Assembly: GCF_019711415.1 (NCBI RefSeq)
Contig: NZ_JAIGNJ010000003.1
Coordinates: 1 to 64,000, forward strand
Length of the DNA: 64,000 bases
From: Qipengyuania vesicularis
Lineage (GTDB): Bacteria; Pseudomonadota; Alphaproteobacteria; Sphingomonadales; Sphingomonadaceae
Direction: 5' to 3'
The notes beneath the pieces are model-generated. The model searched no databases and had not been told where the DNA came from. It saw only the letters and a list, made by a program, of their open reading frames with translations. Position 1 is the stretch's first letter; each line of letters starts with the position of its first letter. The translations under genes were made by a program, and so were the position numbers. Of the stretch, positions 8,346 to 16,748 are shown one piece after another.

Positions 8346-9509
8346 GTGATCGACAATATCCTTCCTACTCATCTTTACGATGCCGTCGTTGTCGGAGCAC
8401 GCTGCGCAGGCGCGGCCACTGCGATGTTGATGGCGCGCCATGGAGCGCGCGTGCTGATGATCGATCGTGCCGCCGAAGGAAGCGACACGCTTTCGACCCA
8501 TGCGCTGATGCGCGGGGCGGTCATGCAGCTTCACAATTGGGGAGTCCTGCACTCGATCATTGCGGAAAACACGCCGCCGATCCTTCGCACCTCCTTCATC
8601 TACGGCGATGCCGACCCGATCGATATCGACTTGTCCGACAGCTTCGGCACGCGCGCGCTTTATGCGCCGCGCCGTACGGTGCTCGACCGCCAGCTGGTCC
8701 GTGCGGCGCGCGAAGCCGGGGTCGATACGCTTTTCGGCGTTTCCATGACCGGCGTGGTCAAGGGTGGCGGAGGGCGCATCGAAGGCGTCACTATCAAGGG
8801 CCGCCAATGCACGCACAAAATTGCCTGCGACCTTGTAGTTGGAGCCGAAGGCCGCAATTCCTCGCTCGCCCGGCACGTCGGTGCGGGACTGATCAAGCGC
8901 GGCACCAACATGTCTCAGGTTGCATTCGGCTATTTCACGGGCCTCGGTCAGCGCGACTATCGCTGGTACTGGGGCGAGGATTGCGGCGGCGGCGTGATCC
9001 CTACCAATGACGGCGAGGCCTGCGTATTCCTGTCGGCTGCACACGACGGGCCCTATGACCTGCGCGGCATGCGCGGCGCCGATGCTTTTGCCTACGCTGC
9101 CGGTAAGATGATGCCGCAGATGGCGGATGAACTGCGCGGAGCGAGCCTTTCCGGCAAGATCCGCAGCTTTGGTGGCCAGCCGGGGCACATGCGTGAGGCC
9201 TGCGGAAACGGTTGGGCGCTGGTCGGCGATGCGGGCTACTTCAAGGACCCGATTACTGCGCATGGTATCACCGATGCGCTGCGCGATGCGCAACTTCTGG
9301 CCGACAGCTGGGCGCGCGGCAGGCTTGATGATTATCCTGCCGTCCGCGATGCCTTGTCGCACGACATCTTTCGCTTGTCCGACGAGATCGCCGGTTACGA
9401 CATGGGCCTTGAGGGACTGGCTGCCCTGCACAAGTCGCTCAACACGGCAATGCAGGCGAACCAGCTCTGGATGGCCGAGAACCTATACACCACTCGGGCG
9501 GCGGCTTGA
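8346..9509 (+). CDS. FAD-dependent oxidoreductase, geranylgeranyl reductase/hydroxylase-like
   Basis: A 387-residue flavoprotein of the PHBH/geranylgeranyl reductase-like group. The FAD-binding Rossmann motif is VVVGARCAGAATAM (about residues 13-26), with the acidic residue of strand 2 in LMIDRA. The GD motif that contacts FAD ribose/pyrophosphate is LVGDAGYFKDPITAHGI. The start GTG 8346 is set by an AGGAGA at 8334-8339, which overlaps the stop of the upstream flavoprotein. The two flavoproteins are therefore almost certainly co-transcribed and may act on successive intermediates. The reaction (hydroxylation, epoxidation or double-bond reduction) cannot be decided from sequence. Confidence 0.8.
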   Translation: MIDNILPTHLYDAVVVGARCAGAATAMLMARHGARVLMIDRAAEGSDTLSTHALMRGAVMQLHNWGVLHSIIAENTPPILRTSFIYGDADPIDIDLSDSFGTRALYAPRRTVLDRQLVRAAREAGVDTLFGVSMTGVVKGGGGRIEGVTIKGRQCTHKIACDLVVGAEGRNSSLARHVGAGLIKRGTNMSQVAFGYFTGLGQRDYRWYWGEDCGGGVIPTNDGEACVFLSAAHDGPYDLRGMRGADAFAYAAGKMMPQMADELRGASLSGKIRSFGGQPGHMREACGNGWALVGDAGYFKDPITAHGITDALRDAQLLADSWARGRLDDYPAVRDALSHDIFRLSDEIAGYDMGLEGLAALHKSLNTAMQANQLWMAENLYTTRAAA

Positions 9510-9559
9510 TTTTGCTCTGTCATCAGAGCAGCATGCCGCTTTGCGGTGGGGAGGCTATC

Positions 9560-9925
9560 ATGGCTCAACAGCAATCGATGTTCGACAAATACGGTGGTTT
9601 TTCGGTGGTCAGCAAGATCGTGCTGGACCTCTACGAAAGGCTGCTGGACGACGATGATCTCGGCCCGTTCTTCGACGATGTCGAATTTGCGAGGATCGTC
9701 GACCACCAGACCAAGTTCGTGTCTTCGGTCATGGGCGGTCCGGCTTCCTACACCGACGTGCAGATCCAGAAGCTCCACAGCCACCTCCCGATTTCCGATG
9801 CGCATTTCGACAAGCTCGCCGTCATGCTGACCCAGGTTCTCCAGGACCATGGAGTCGAGGATGAGGACGCGCAGGAAGTCGTCGGCGCCTTTGCGCAGCG
9901 TCGCGGCCTCGTGGTGAACGACTGA
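9560..9925 (+). CDS. Truncated hemoglobin, group I type
   Basis: A 121-residue 2-over-2 globin expected to bind heme and O2/NO in the cytoplasm. The N-terminal YGGF (11-14), the FFDD turn (about 37-40) and the HxHLxI motif (H73, H75) fit the family. H75, followed by L-x-I, is the best candidate for the proximal heme ligand. Start ATG 9560 is chosen because GGGGAGG lies 6 bases upstream, and the longer frame to 9506 overlaps the previous stop. It lies 50 bases after the second flavoprotein and only 2 bases before a cyclase. This suggests NO/O2 detoxification or a signalling role with the adjacent cyclase and kinase, which is inference. Confidence 0.85.
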   Translation: MAQQQSMFDKYGGFSVVSKIVLDLYERLLDDDDLGPFFDDVEFARIVDHQTKFVSSVMGGPASYTDVQIQKLHSHLPISDAHFDKLAVMLTQVLQDHGVEDEDAQEVVGAFAQRRGLVVND

Positions 9926-9927
9926 GC

Positions 9928-10974
9928 ATGTCGATCGAAGCCATCAACGAGCAGTTGCTCCGCGCCATCGGTGTGGGCGTTGCCCTTCTCGACACATCGG
10001 AGCTCAAGTTCCGCTTCTTCAACGACACCTTCAAAGAATGGTTCGCCGAGATCGAGACCGGGCAGCAACTGCGCGACGTCTTTCCCGATATCGATACTGC
10101 GGAGGTGACCAGGGCGCTTCAGGAAACCGGCCAGTTCACGAGCGAGGCAAGCTTTCGCATTCGCCGTCGCACGATGACGATCGCGATGACGATCAATCCC
10201 GCGCTCGAGGGCAACCAGAAGGTCGCAGTCCTGGTTTGCCAGAACATCAGCCGGATCAAGGAACTGGAATCGATGATCGATTCCTATTCGATGATGGTCG
10301 AACGCAACACGCGAGAGATCAAGCGAGAGAAGGAGCAGGTCGAGAAGCTGCTCCTCAACATGATGCCGCGCTCGGTCTACGAGGAATACAAGACTTTCGG
10401 CGTGGTCACGCCGCGCACCTACGAGAACGTCGCGGTTCTGTGCCTCGACTTCTCCGGCTTCTCGGCCACGGTGGAACAACAGGACGCAGGCGTGATCGTC
10501 AGCGAACTGAACGATATCTACACCGCCTTCGACCGCATCGGCGACCAATTCGGCTGCGAGCGGATCAAGACCGTGGGCGATCTCTACATTACCGTTGCGG
10601 GCATGCCCGACCCTTCGGACAGGTCCATCCAGTCGGTATCGGACGCCGCGGTTCGCTTCGTGCGCTACCTCGAAAATCGCAACAAGAGCCACCCGGTCGA
10701 CTGGAATTGTCGGATCGGTCTGGCTGCAGGTTCGGTGATCGGATCGGTCGTGGGCGTGCAAAAGTACATCTACGACGTGTTCGGACCGGCCGTTGCCGAC
10801 GCCATGCGCCTGCGCGAAGAGGCTGGAGCGATGGAGATCGTTGCGGCAGCCAACTTTGCGGAGCGGTTCGGCGAAGCGCACGAGACCGAAGCTGCCGGGT
10901 CCGGCGCGCTGGCTGACGGAACTGCGGTGGACATTGTCCGGGTGCTGTCCGGGAACGGCAGCCTGAGCCATTGA
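9928..10974 (+). CDS. PAS domain-class III nucleotide cyclase
   Basis: A 348-residue soluble protein: a PAS-like domain (about 1-110), a helical coiled linker (about 112-145) and a class III cyclase catalytic domain (about 160-300). Metal-binding Asp residues are present (D174 in LCLDFSGF; D218 in KTVGDLYI). The base-recognising pair Lys214/Asp283 (YDVFG) is the adenylate-type combination. The transition-state Arg is R294, but the paired Asn of the VNxAxR motif is Ala290 (VADAMR), so activity may be low or altered. It starts 2 bases after the globin gene and is followed 1 base on by the hybrid kinase gene, so the three are tightly coupled. It may be a cAMP synthase or a degenerate ligand-responsive regulator. 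Confidence 0.85.
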   Translation: MSIEAINEQLLRAIGVGVALLDTSELKFRFFNDTFKEWFAEIETGQQLRDVFPDIDTAEVTRALQETGQFTSEASFRIRRRTMTIAMTINPALEGNQKVAVLVCQNISRIKELESMIDSYSMMVERNTREIKREKEQVEKLLLNMMPRSVYEEYKTFGVVTPRTYENVAVLCLDFSGFSATVEQQDAGVIVSELNDIYTAFDRIGDQFGCERIKTVGDLYITVAGMPDPSDRSIQSVSDAAVRFVRYLENRNKSHPVDWNCRIGLAAGSVIGSVVGVQKYIYDVFGPAVADAMRLREEAGAMEIVAAANFAERFGEAHETEAAGSGALADGTAVDIVRVLSGNGSLSH

Positions 10975-10975
10975 G

Positions 10976-12874
10976 GTGAGCACTCCAGCCAACTCCACGC
11001 CCGCAATCGGGGAGCAGGGACAGTCGCCGGTTTTCCGCGAATTGCTCGATCATTTTTGGTTGGGGGTGGCGCTATTCGATGAAGATGCACGGCTGTTCTA
11101 CAGCAATCATGCGATGGCGCAGCTCAACCCTGCGCTCGACGATCTATTCACGCCCGGCCTCGAATGGGACCAGCTGCTGATCGAGTGGGTTGCGCGCGGC
11201 GTAATCGATAGGGGGGCGCAGGAACGGCTGCGCCAGTTCGAACGAGGTCTCACGGAAAACAATCTCCAAAGCGAAAAAGCGGTCGTGGAAATGCGGGACA
11301 TGGGTCTCCACGAGGTGCTGCTGGTCTCGACGTCGAACGGCGGGTTCGCCCTGTCGCAGCGCGATGTTACGCGCCGCGAGATGGCGAGCGAGCACGACCA
11401 GGAAGCCGATGCAATCCTCCGGCAGGTGATGGAGGCGTGTCCAGCCAACCTCGTCATGTCGCGCATGGATGACGGTCAGATCATTTATCGCTCGCCTGCG
11501 GCGCGCGAAGTCCTCGGACCGGGCAAAAAGGTTGCCGAACATTTCGTAAAGCGCTCGGACCTCGCTGATTTCGTCACCGAGATTTTGCCCCAGGGCCGAC
11601 TCGACGACGTTTCGATCCTGCTCAGGAATACCGGCGGAGAGAGTTTCCCCGCGCTCGTTTCCTCGCGGCTGATCGAATATCGCGGCGAGGATGTGGCGGT
11701 GTCGTCGCTGGTCGACATCACCAAGGAAATCGAGATGCGCAAGATGCTCGCTGCCCAGCGCGAGCGGATCTTCGAAACCGAGAAACTTTCAGCGCTCGGC
11801 GAATTGCTGGCCGGTGTCGCCCATGAGTTGAACAATCCGCTTTCGGTCGTTGTCGGCCATGCGCTGATGCTGCGCGAGGAGACCGACGATCCGGAAATCT
11901 TGCGCCGGGTCGAGCAGATCGAGAATGCCGCCGAACGCTGCGCGAAGATCGTGAAGAGCTTCCTCGCCATGGCGCGCGAACAGCAGGTTGCGAAGGAAAC
12001 GCTAGGCCTTGCCGAATTGGTCGAGGATGCGGTTCGTAGCCTGCGTGAAGGCGACATGGATTTCACAGTCGAGGTAGAGTGCGACCTGTCCGGCGACCTT
12101 CCGCCGCTTTCCGGCGATCCTGCGCAGCTCGAACAGGTCGTCACGAACCTGCTTGTCAATGCGCAGCAGGCCATCGCAAAGTCGGGAGAGGGCAGCAGGA
12201 TCGAGATCACCGCTCGCCCCGACCGCAGCCGCAATCTCATGGTGATCGACATTTGCGACGATGGACCGGGCATTCCCGCACATGTCGGCAAACGCGTGTT
12301 CGAGCCGCTCTTCACCACTAAGGAAGTGGGGCAGGGAACGGGCATCGGCCTCGCCTTCTGCCACCGCGTGCTGACCGCGCATGGTGGATCGATCGAGCTG
12401 ATCACCTCCGATACCGGAGCGCATTTTCGCATCCACCTGCCGCTCGGCGAGGATTCGCGCGAAGATGAGGCGGCTCCCGATCTGCAGGAAGCGGGCGAAC
12501 GTAGAGGCAAGGTCCTTGTGATCGACGACGAACACGATGTCGCAGCCTTGATCGCGGAGATCCTGCGTCGCGACGAATATGACGTCGACATGGTTCATTC
12601 GGGCGAGGACGGGCTCGAAGCCTGCGCTGCGGGCGAATACGATGCCATACTCGTTGACATCAAGATGCCCGGTATCGGGGGGCAGGGCTTCCTTGAACGG
12701 ATCAGGGCAGAACGCCCCGAACTGGTCGAGCGGATCGCTTTTGTCACCGGCAGCACCATGAGTCCCGAGACGCGCGGTTTCCTCGACAACTGCGGGTGCC
12801 GGTTCCTGGAAAAGCCGGTCGCACCCAAGGACATACGCGCGCTTGCCGCACAGATCGTGAAACGGAGCCGCTGA
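10976..12874 (+). CDS. Hybrid sensor histidine kinase (PAS-HisKA-HATPase-REC)
   Basis: A 632-residue cytoplasmic hybrid kinase without transmembrane segments. Two PAS-like regions lie at about 15-135 and 140-255. The HisKA domain has the phospho-acceptor H283 (VAHELNNPLS). The ATPase domain follows, with the N box around 391-400 (NLLVNAQQAI), DDGPGIP (428-434) and GTGIGLA (454-460). A C-terminal receiver carries phospho-acceptor D561 (LVDIKMPG). The start is GTG 10976, immediately after the cyclase stop. The next gene, one base downstream, is an OmpR-type response regulator, the likely final phosphate acceptor. A soluble sensor next to a globin and a PAS-cyclase suggests sensing of an internal redox or gas signal, but no heme-binding residue can be assigned. 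Confidence 0.9.
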   Translation: MSTPANSTPAIGEQGQSPVFRELLDHFWLGVALFDEDARLFYSNHAMAQLNPALDDLFTPGLEWDQLLIEWVARGVIDRGAQERLRQFERGLTENNLQSEKAVVEMRDMGLHEVLLVSTSNGGFALSQRDVTRREMASEHDQEADAILRQVMEACPANLVMSRMDDGQIIYRSPAAREVLGPGKKVAEHFVKRSDLADFVTEILPQGRLDDVSILLRNTGGESFPALVSSRLIEYRGEDVAVSSLVDITKEIEMRKMLAAQRERIFETEKLSALGELLAGVAHELNNPLSVVVGHALMLREETDDPEILRRVEQIENAAERCAKIVKSFLAMAREQQVAKETLGLAELVEDAVRSLREGDMDFTVEVECDLSGDLPPLSGDPAQLEQVVTNLLVNAQQAIAKSGEGSRIEITARPDRSRNLMVIDICDDGPGIPAHVGKRVFEPLFTTKEVGQGTGIGLAFCHRVLTAHGGSIELITSDTGAHFRIHLPLGEDSREDEAAPDLQEAGERRGKVLVIDDEHDVAALIAEILRRDEYDVDMVHSGEDGLEACAAGEYDAILVDIKMPGIGGQGFLERIRAERPELVERIAFVTGSTMSPETRGFLDNCGCRFLEKPVAPKDIRALAAQIVKRSR

Positions 12875-12875
12875 C

Positions 12876-13586
12876 ATGGACGAACCTAAGCTGGTCTGCA
12901 TCTGTGACGACGAGCAGCCGCTGCGCGAGATGCTGGCCGAATACCTGGAAAAGAATGGCTTTGCGACGGTTCAGGCCAATGACGCGGCGAACCTGCGCGA
13001 AACGCTGGAAAGGTGCGAGCCTGCGCTGCTTCTGCTCGACATCAATATGCCCGGCGAAGACGGGTTGTCGGTCCTGCGCAGTCTGCAGGGCAAGGAGCGC
13101 GCGCCGCGAGTCATCATGCTCACTGCAGCGGGCGAAACGGTAGACCGGATCGTCGGGCTGGAAATGGGTGCGGACGATTACCTCGCAAAGCCCGTGGACC
13201 TGCGCGAACTGGTCGCCCGAGTGCGCGCGGTGCTGCGCCGCTCTGCAACCAAGGAGATCGAAGACCCGCAGGCAGCCGAGGGACGCCTCCCCTTCGGCAA
13301 GACCTGGCTCGATCTCGAAGCGGCGAAGCTGTTCGACGAGGAGGGCAAGCAGATCCCGCTGACGGCGATGGAATTCAACCTGCTAAAATTGTTCGCGCAG
13401 AATCGCGGCCGGGTGCTCAACCGCGATCAGATATTGGAAGGCGCCCACGACCGCGAATGGGACCCGTTCGATCGCAGCATCGACATCCGCATTTCGCGCA
13501 TTCGCAAGAAGATCGAGCACAATCCGTCGAAGCCGGCGGTCATCCGCACGGTGCGTGGGCTGGGGTATATCTACGACCCCGACTAG
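12876..13586 (+). CDS. OmpR-family response regulator
   Basis: A 236-residue two-domain regulator. The receiver (about 6-118) has the acidic pair at D11/D12, phospho-acceptor D55 (LLLLDINMPG) and conserved K105 (YLAKPVD). The C-terminal winged helix (about 140-233) shows the OmpR/PhoB pattern (MEFNLLKLF, IDIRISRIRKKIE, VRGLGYIY). It is separated by one base from the hybrid kinase gene, so the two form a cognate pair. OmpR-type proteins bind direct repeats with about one helical turn of spacing. The TGAAAC repeats at 6174, 6991, 13615 and 16647 in this same cluster are plausible targets, which is inference. Confidence 0.92.
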   Translation: MDEPKLVCICDDEQPLREMLAEYLEKNGFATVQANDAANLRETLERCEPALLLLDINMPGEDGLSVLRSLQGKERAPRVIMLTAAGETVDRIVGLEMGADDYLAKPVDLRELVARVRAVLRRSATKEIEDPQAAEGRLPFGKTWLDLEAAKLFDEEGKQIPLTAMEFNLLKLFAQNRGRVLNRDQILEGAHDREWDPFDRSIDIRISRIRKKIEHNPSKPAVIRTVRGLGYIYDPD

Positions 13587-13614
13587 GCGCGTACGACCTC
13601 ACCAGCGATACAAT

Positions 13615-13670
13615 TGAAACATTATGGGCGTCGGAGCGATATCGGGCTGAAACGCAGGCCGCGCATAGTC
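13615..13670 (+). promoter_or_regulatory. TGAAAC/CGATATCGGG element before cysteine synthase fusion
   Basis: TGAAAC (13615-13620), a 16-base spacer, then CGATATCGGG (13637-13646, containing the palindrome CGATATCG), followed by a second TGAAAC at 13648-13653 (33 bases from the first) and CATAGTC near 13664. The same layout with many identical bases occurs at 16647-16702 before the small peptide gene. The ATG of the downstream gene is 57 bases past the CGATATCGGG block. This is a likely promoter/operator. Confidence 0.55.
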
Positions 13671-13702
13671 ATGGGCATTGAAAACAGCTCAGGACCCGCG
13701 CC

Positions 13703-15226
13703 ATGAACGCTCCTTTCCCCCGTCCCATCTCCCGTCCCCAAGGAAGCGAAAGGCGCGGGTCCGTCCTCGAACTCGTCGGCGACACCCCGGTTGTGCTGGC
13801 CGAGAAACTCTCCCCTCCCGGTCGCGAAGTGTGGCTCAAGCTCGAAAGCGCCAACCCCATGGGTTCCGTCAAAGATCGCCTCGCGCTGGGCCTGATCGAA
13901 GCCGCCGAAAAGGATGGATCGCTCAAGCCCGGCCAGACCGTGGTCGAGGCGACTAGCGGCAATACCGGCATCGGACTTGCACTGGTTTGCGCACGCAAGG
14001 GCTATCCGCTGGTCATCGTCATGGCCGAAAGCTTCAGTGTCGAGCGTCGCAAGATCCTGCGTTACCTAGGCGCGAAGGTCGTGCTCACCCCGGCCTCGCT
14101 CAAGGGTACCGGCATGGTCGACAAGGCCCGCGAACTGGCCGAGGAACACGGCTGGTTCCTTCCGCGCCAGTTCGAGAACGAGAATAACGAGAAGATCCAC
14201 GAAACGACCACCGGCATGGAAATCGTCCGTGCATTCGCTGACGCACCGCTCGATGCCTTCGTCAGCGGTCTCGGCACCGGCGGTACGATTGCGGGCGTAG
14301 GCCGCGCGCTCAAGGCGCACATGCCGTCGGCGCGCATCGTTGCCTGCGAACCCGACAATTCCCCGGTCCTCGCCTCGGGTGTGCCTCAGCAATATGCCAA
14401 GGACGGCTCGCCCGCTGCCAGCCACCCCCGCTTCCGCCCGCACCCGATGCAAGGGTGGGCACCCGACTTCATCCCCGCTGTTACGGGCCGTGCCATTACC
14501 GACGGAGTGATCGACGAGATCGTCCCTGTCGCGGGCGCCGATGCGCTCGACTGGTCGCGCCGTCTGGCCCGCGAGGAAGGCGTGTTCTGCGGCATCACCT
14601 CGGGCGCGACATTCGCCGCCGCGCGTCAGCTGGCGAGCGAACTGCCCGAGGGCTCGCGCGTGCTCGCTATGATCCCGGACACGGGCGAGCGCTACATGAC
14701 CACGCCGCTGTTCGGCGACATCGAGGAAGACATGAACGAGGCGGAGATGGAAATCTCGCGCTCGACCCCCGGCGCACGCGTCGATGCCGCACCCGCTGCC
14801 GCCCCCGCAGCCAAGGCACCTGAGGGTAACGAACGCGCGCTTGCCCATGTCGATGCGATCATCGGCGACGAAACGCAGCCTCTCGTCTTCTTCGCGCTCG
14901 AATGGTGCGAATTCTGCTGGTCGGCTCAGAAGCTGCTCGACCTGATGGAAGTAGACTATCGCACCGTCCATCTCGACGGACCCGATTATGCCGATCCGGC
15001 ATGGGGCGGGGACGTGCGTACCGCGCTTGCCCAGCGCAGCGGCGGCGCACCGACGATCCCGCAGATATTCATCGGCACGGAGCACCTTGGTGGGGCGACC
15101 GACCTGCTCGACGCCTTCAACGACGATCGGCTCTCCGCCATTTTCGACGACGCAAGCATTGCACACAAACAGCCCGGCATCGAGAACGCCTATTCCCTCC
15201 TTCCGAAGTGGTTGCAGAAAAGATGA
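13703..15226 (+). CDS. Cysteine synthase-like enzyme fused to a glutaredoxin domain
   Basis: A 507-residue fusion protein. Residues about 15-345 form a fold-type II PLP enzyme of the cysteine synthase/cystathionine beta-synthase family. The PLP lysine is K57 (SVKDR), the substrate loop is TSGNTG (84-89), the phosphate loop is GTGGT (190-194) and SGAT follows near 299-302. After an Ala/Pro-rich linker (about 352-372) comes a glutaredoxin/thioredoxin-fold domain (about 378-480) with a CxxC active site (WCEFCW, C401/C404) and a cis-Pro TIP (450-452). The enzyme probably makes cysteine or another beta-substituted alanine, with the attached domain reducing a thiol or disulfide substrate. It overlaps the decarboxylase gene by an ATGA, so the two are translationally coupled. 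Confidence 0.88.
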   Translation: MNAPFPRPISRPQGSERRGSVLELVGDTPVVLAEKLSPPGREVWLKLESANPMGSVKDRLALGLIEAAEKDGSLKPGQTVVEATSGNTGIGLALVCARKGYPLVIVMAESFSVERRKILRYLGAKVVLTPASLKGTGMVDKARELAEEHGWFLPRQFENENNEKIHETTTGMEIVRAFADAPLDAFVSGLGTGGTIAGVGRALKAHMPSARIVACEPDNSPVLASGVPQQYAKDGSPAASHPRFRPHPMQGWAPDFIPAVTGRAITDGVIDEIVPVAGADALDWSRRLAREEGVFCGITSGATFAAARQLASELPEGSRVLAMIPDTGERYMTTPLFGDIEEDMNEAEMEISRSTPGARVDAAPAAAPAAKAPEGNERALAHVDAIIGDETQPLVFFALEWCEFCWSAQKLLDLMEVDYRTVHLDGPDYADPAWGGDVRTALAQRSGGAPTIPQIFIGTEHLGGATDLLDAFNDDRLSAIFDDASIAHKQPGIENAYSLLPKWLQKR

Positions 15227-16632
15227 GTTCTTTCCCCGATAAGAAGATCGCCCAGGGCCTGTTGGAAAAGGCAGCGCGACTGGCGACACGGGGTCGCTAC
15301 AGCGACCAGGCGCTTGATCCCCATCAGGCGCCGATCGCAACACAGGACAGTTTCGATATCGCACTCCCACGCAAGGGGCGCGACCCCCTCGAAGTGATCG
15401 AATCGCTCGATAGTGCTGCACGTCCCGGCCTCTCCGGCATGACCAATGCCGGTTTCATGAGCTGGGTGATCGGCGGCTCGCATCCCGCAGGGGTGGCCGC
15501 CGACTGGATGGCCGCGGCATGGGGGCAGAATGCCTGCGTCTACGAAGCTTCGCCAGCGTCTGCCCAGGCCGAGGCGGCAAGCGCGAAATACCTCCTCGAC
15601 CTGCTCGACCTGCCGCGCGAAAGTTCGGTCGGCTTCGCCACCGGTGCGACCATGGCAGCCTTCACTTCGCTCGCCGCCGCGCGCCTGTGCGTGCTCGAAC
15701 GCGCGGGCCATGATTTCGAACGCAAGGGCCTTCACGGCTGTGCCGAAGTGGCGATCTACATTGCCGACGATGCCCATGTGACCAACTACTCGGCGCTCCG
15801 GTACCTCGGTTTCGGCAGCGACCAGCTGCGCCGGATCCCCTCGCTGAACGACGGAACCTATGATTGCGACGCGCTCGAGGCAGCCATGGCCGAAGACGAT
15901 ACGCCCGCGCGGATCGTGCTGGCACAGGCGGGCCACATCATGTCAGGCGCTTTCGACGATTTCACGCGCCTCGCCGCGCTGTGCAAGCGCCACGGCGCAT
16001 GGCTGCATGTCGACGGGGCGTTCGGCCTATGGGTACGTGCCAGCAGAAGGATGCGGCGCATTGCCGAAGGTGTCGAGTTGGCCGATTCCTGGTCGGTCGA
16101 CGGCCACAAGTGGCTGCAAATTCCCTACGACTGCGGCTTCGCCATCGTGAAGCACGAAGAATACCACCGCCGCGCCATGTCGATGCAGGCGGGATACCTC
16201 CCGGAAGGTGAACCGCTGCGCAACAATTCGGACTATGTCCCGGAACTCTCGCGCCGAGCGCGCGGCTTCTCGGTCTGGGCGGTGATGCAGAGCCTCGGGC
16301 GCAAGGGCATCGAGGACATGATCGAAAGCCATTGTCACGCAACCCACCTTCTAGCCCAGTCGCTAAAGCGGCTCGACGGGGTGGAAATCATCAACCGCCA
16401 GTGTCTCAACCAGCTCGCGGTCGCGTTCGACAGCCCGCATTGCGACGGGGCCGAAACCGTGGCGCAGGCGCTCAACGCCAGCGGGCGTTATTTCGTGCGC
16501 ACAGCGCATTGGCAGGGGCGCAAACTGCTGCGCTTCTCGATTACCAATGGCGATACCGGTCCCGACCACATCGCACCGATGGTCAACGAGATCGCCGCCG
16601 CATGGCGTGCAATTTCGCAGGCTGCCGCCTGA
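15223..16632 (+). CDS. PLP-dependent group II amino acid decarboxylase
   Basis: A 469-residue fold-type I PLP enzyme of the group II decarboxylase family, which includes aromatic amino acid, glutamate and aspartate/cysteine sulfinate decarboxylases. The PLP lysine is K296 in SVDGHKWLQIPYDCG, the pyridine-N Asp is D264 (LHVDGAFG), and family signatures ATGATMA (139-145) and ARIVLAQAGHIMSGAFDD (229-246) are present. The start ATG 15223 overlaps the stop of the cysteine synthase-glutaredoxin gene. Translational coupling suggests the decarboxylase acts on the amino acid made or handled by the upstream enzyme. The substrate cannot be read from the sequence, and cysteine-derived amino acids are a reasonable guess given the context. 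Confidence 0.85.
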   Translation: MSSFPDKKIAQGLLEKAARLATRGRYSDQALDPHQAPIATQDSFDIALPRKGRDPLEVIESLDSAARPGLSGMTNAGFMSWVIGGSHPAGVAADWMAAAWGQNACVYEASPASAQAEAASAKYLLDLLDLPRESSVGFATGATMAAFTSLAAARLCVLERAGHDFERKGLHGCAEVAIYIADDAHVTNYSALRYLGFGSDQLRRIPSLNDGTYDCDALEAAMAEDDTPARIVLAQAGHIMSGAFDDFTRLAALCKRHGAWLHVDGAFGLWVRASRRMRRIAEGVELADSWSVDGHKWLQIPYDCGFAIVKHEEYHRRAMSMQAGYLPEGEPLRNNSDYVPELSRRARGFSVWAVMQSLGRKGIEDMIESHCHATHLLAQSLKRLDGVEIINRQCLNQLAVAFDSPHCDGAETVAQALNASGRYFVRTAHWQGRKLLRFSITNGDTGPDHIAPMVNEIAAAWRAISQAAA

Positions 16633-16646
16633 CCCACCGAAACAAT

Positions 16647-16702
16647 CGAAACGAAAATTCGGGCCTCGCGATATCGGGGTGATACACGGCCCGGCCATAT
16701 TC
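16647..16702 (+). promoter_or_regulatory. TGAAAC/CGATATCGGG element before 41-residue peptide
   Basis: CGAAAC (16647-16652), a 16-base spacer, CGATATCGGG (16669-16678), TGATAC (16680-16685) 33 bases after the first hexamer, then CATATTC near 16696. The 23 bases from TGATAC share 16 positions with the equivalent segment after 13648, and the CGATATCGGG block is identical. The small gene starts about 70 bases downstream of that block. Confidence 0.55.
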
Positions 16703-16748
16703 TCCTTGTTGCCGGCGAAACGGCGACACCAGACAAAGGAGAATGAAA

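Noticed and set aside
8202..9431. 409-residue open frame antisense to the second flavoprotein
   Set aside because: Shadow frame with no domain; the plus-strand flavoprotein has clear FAD motifs.
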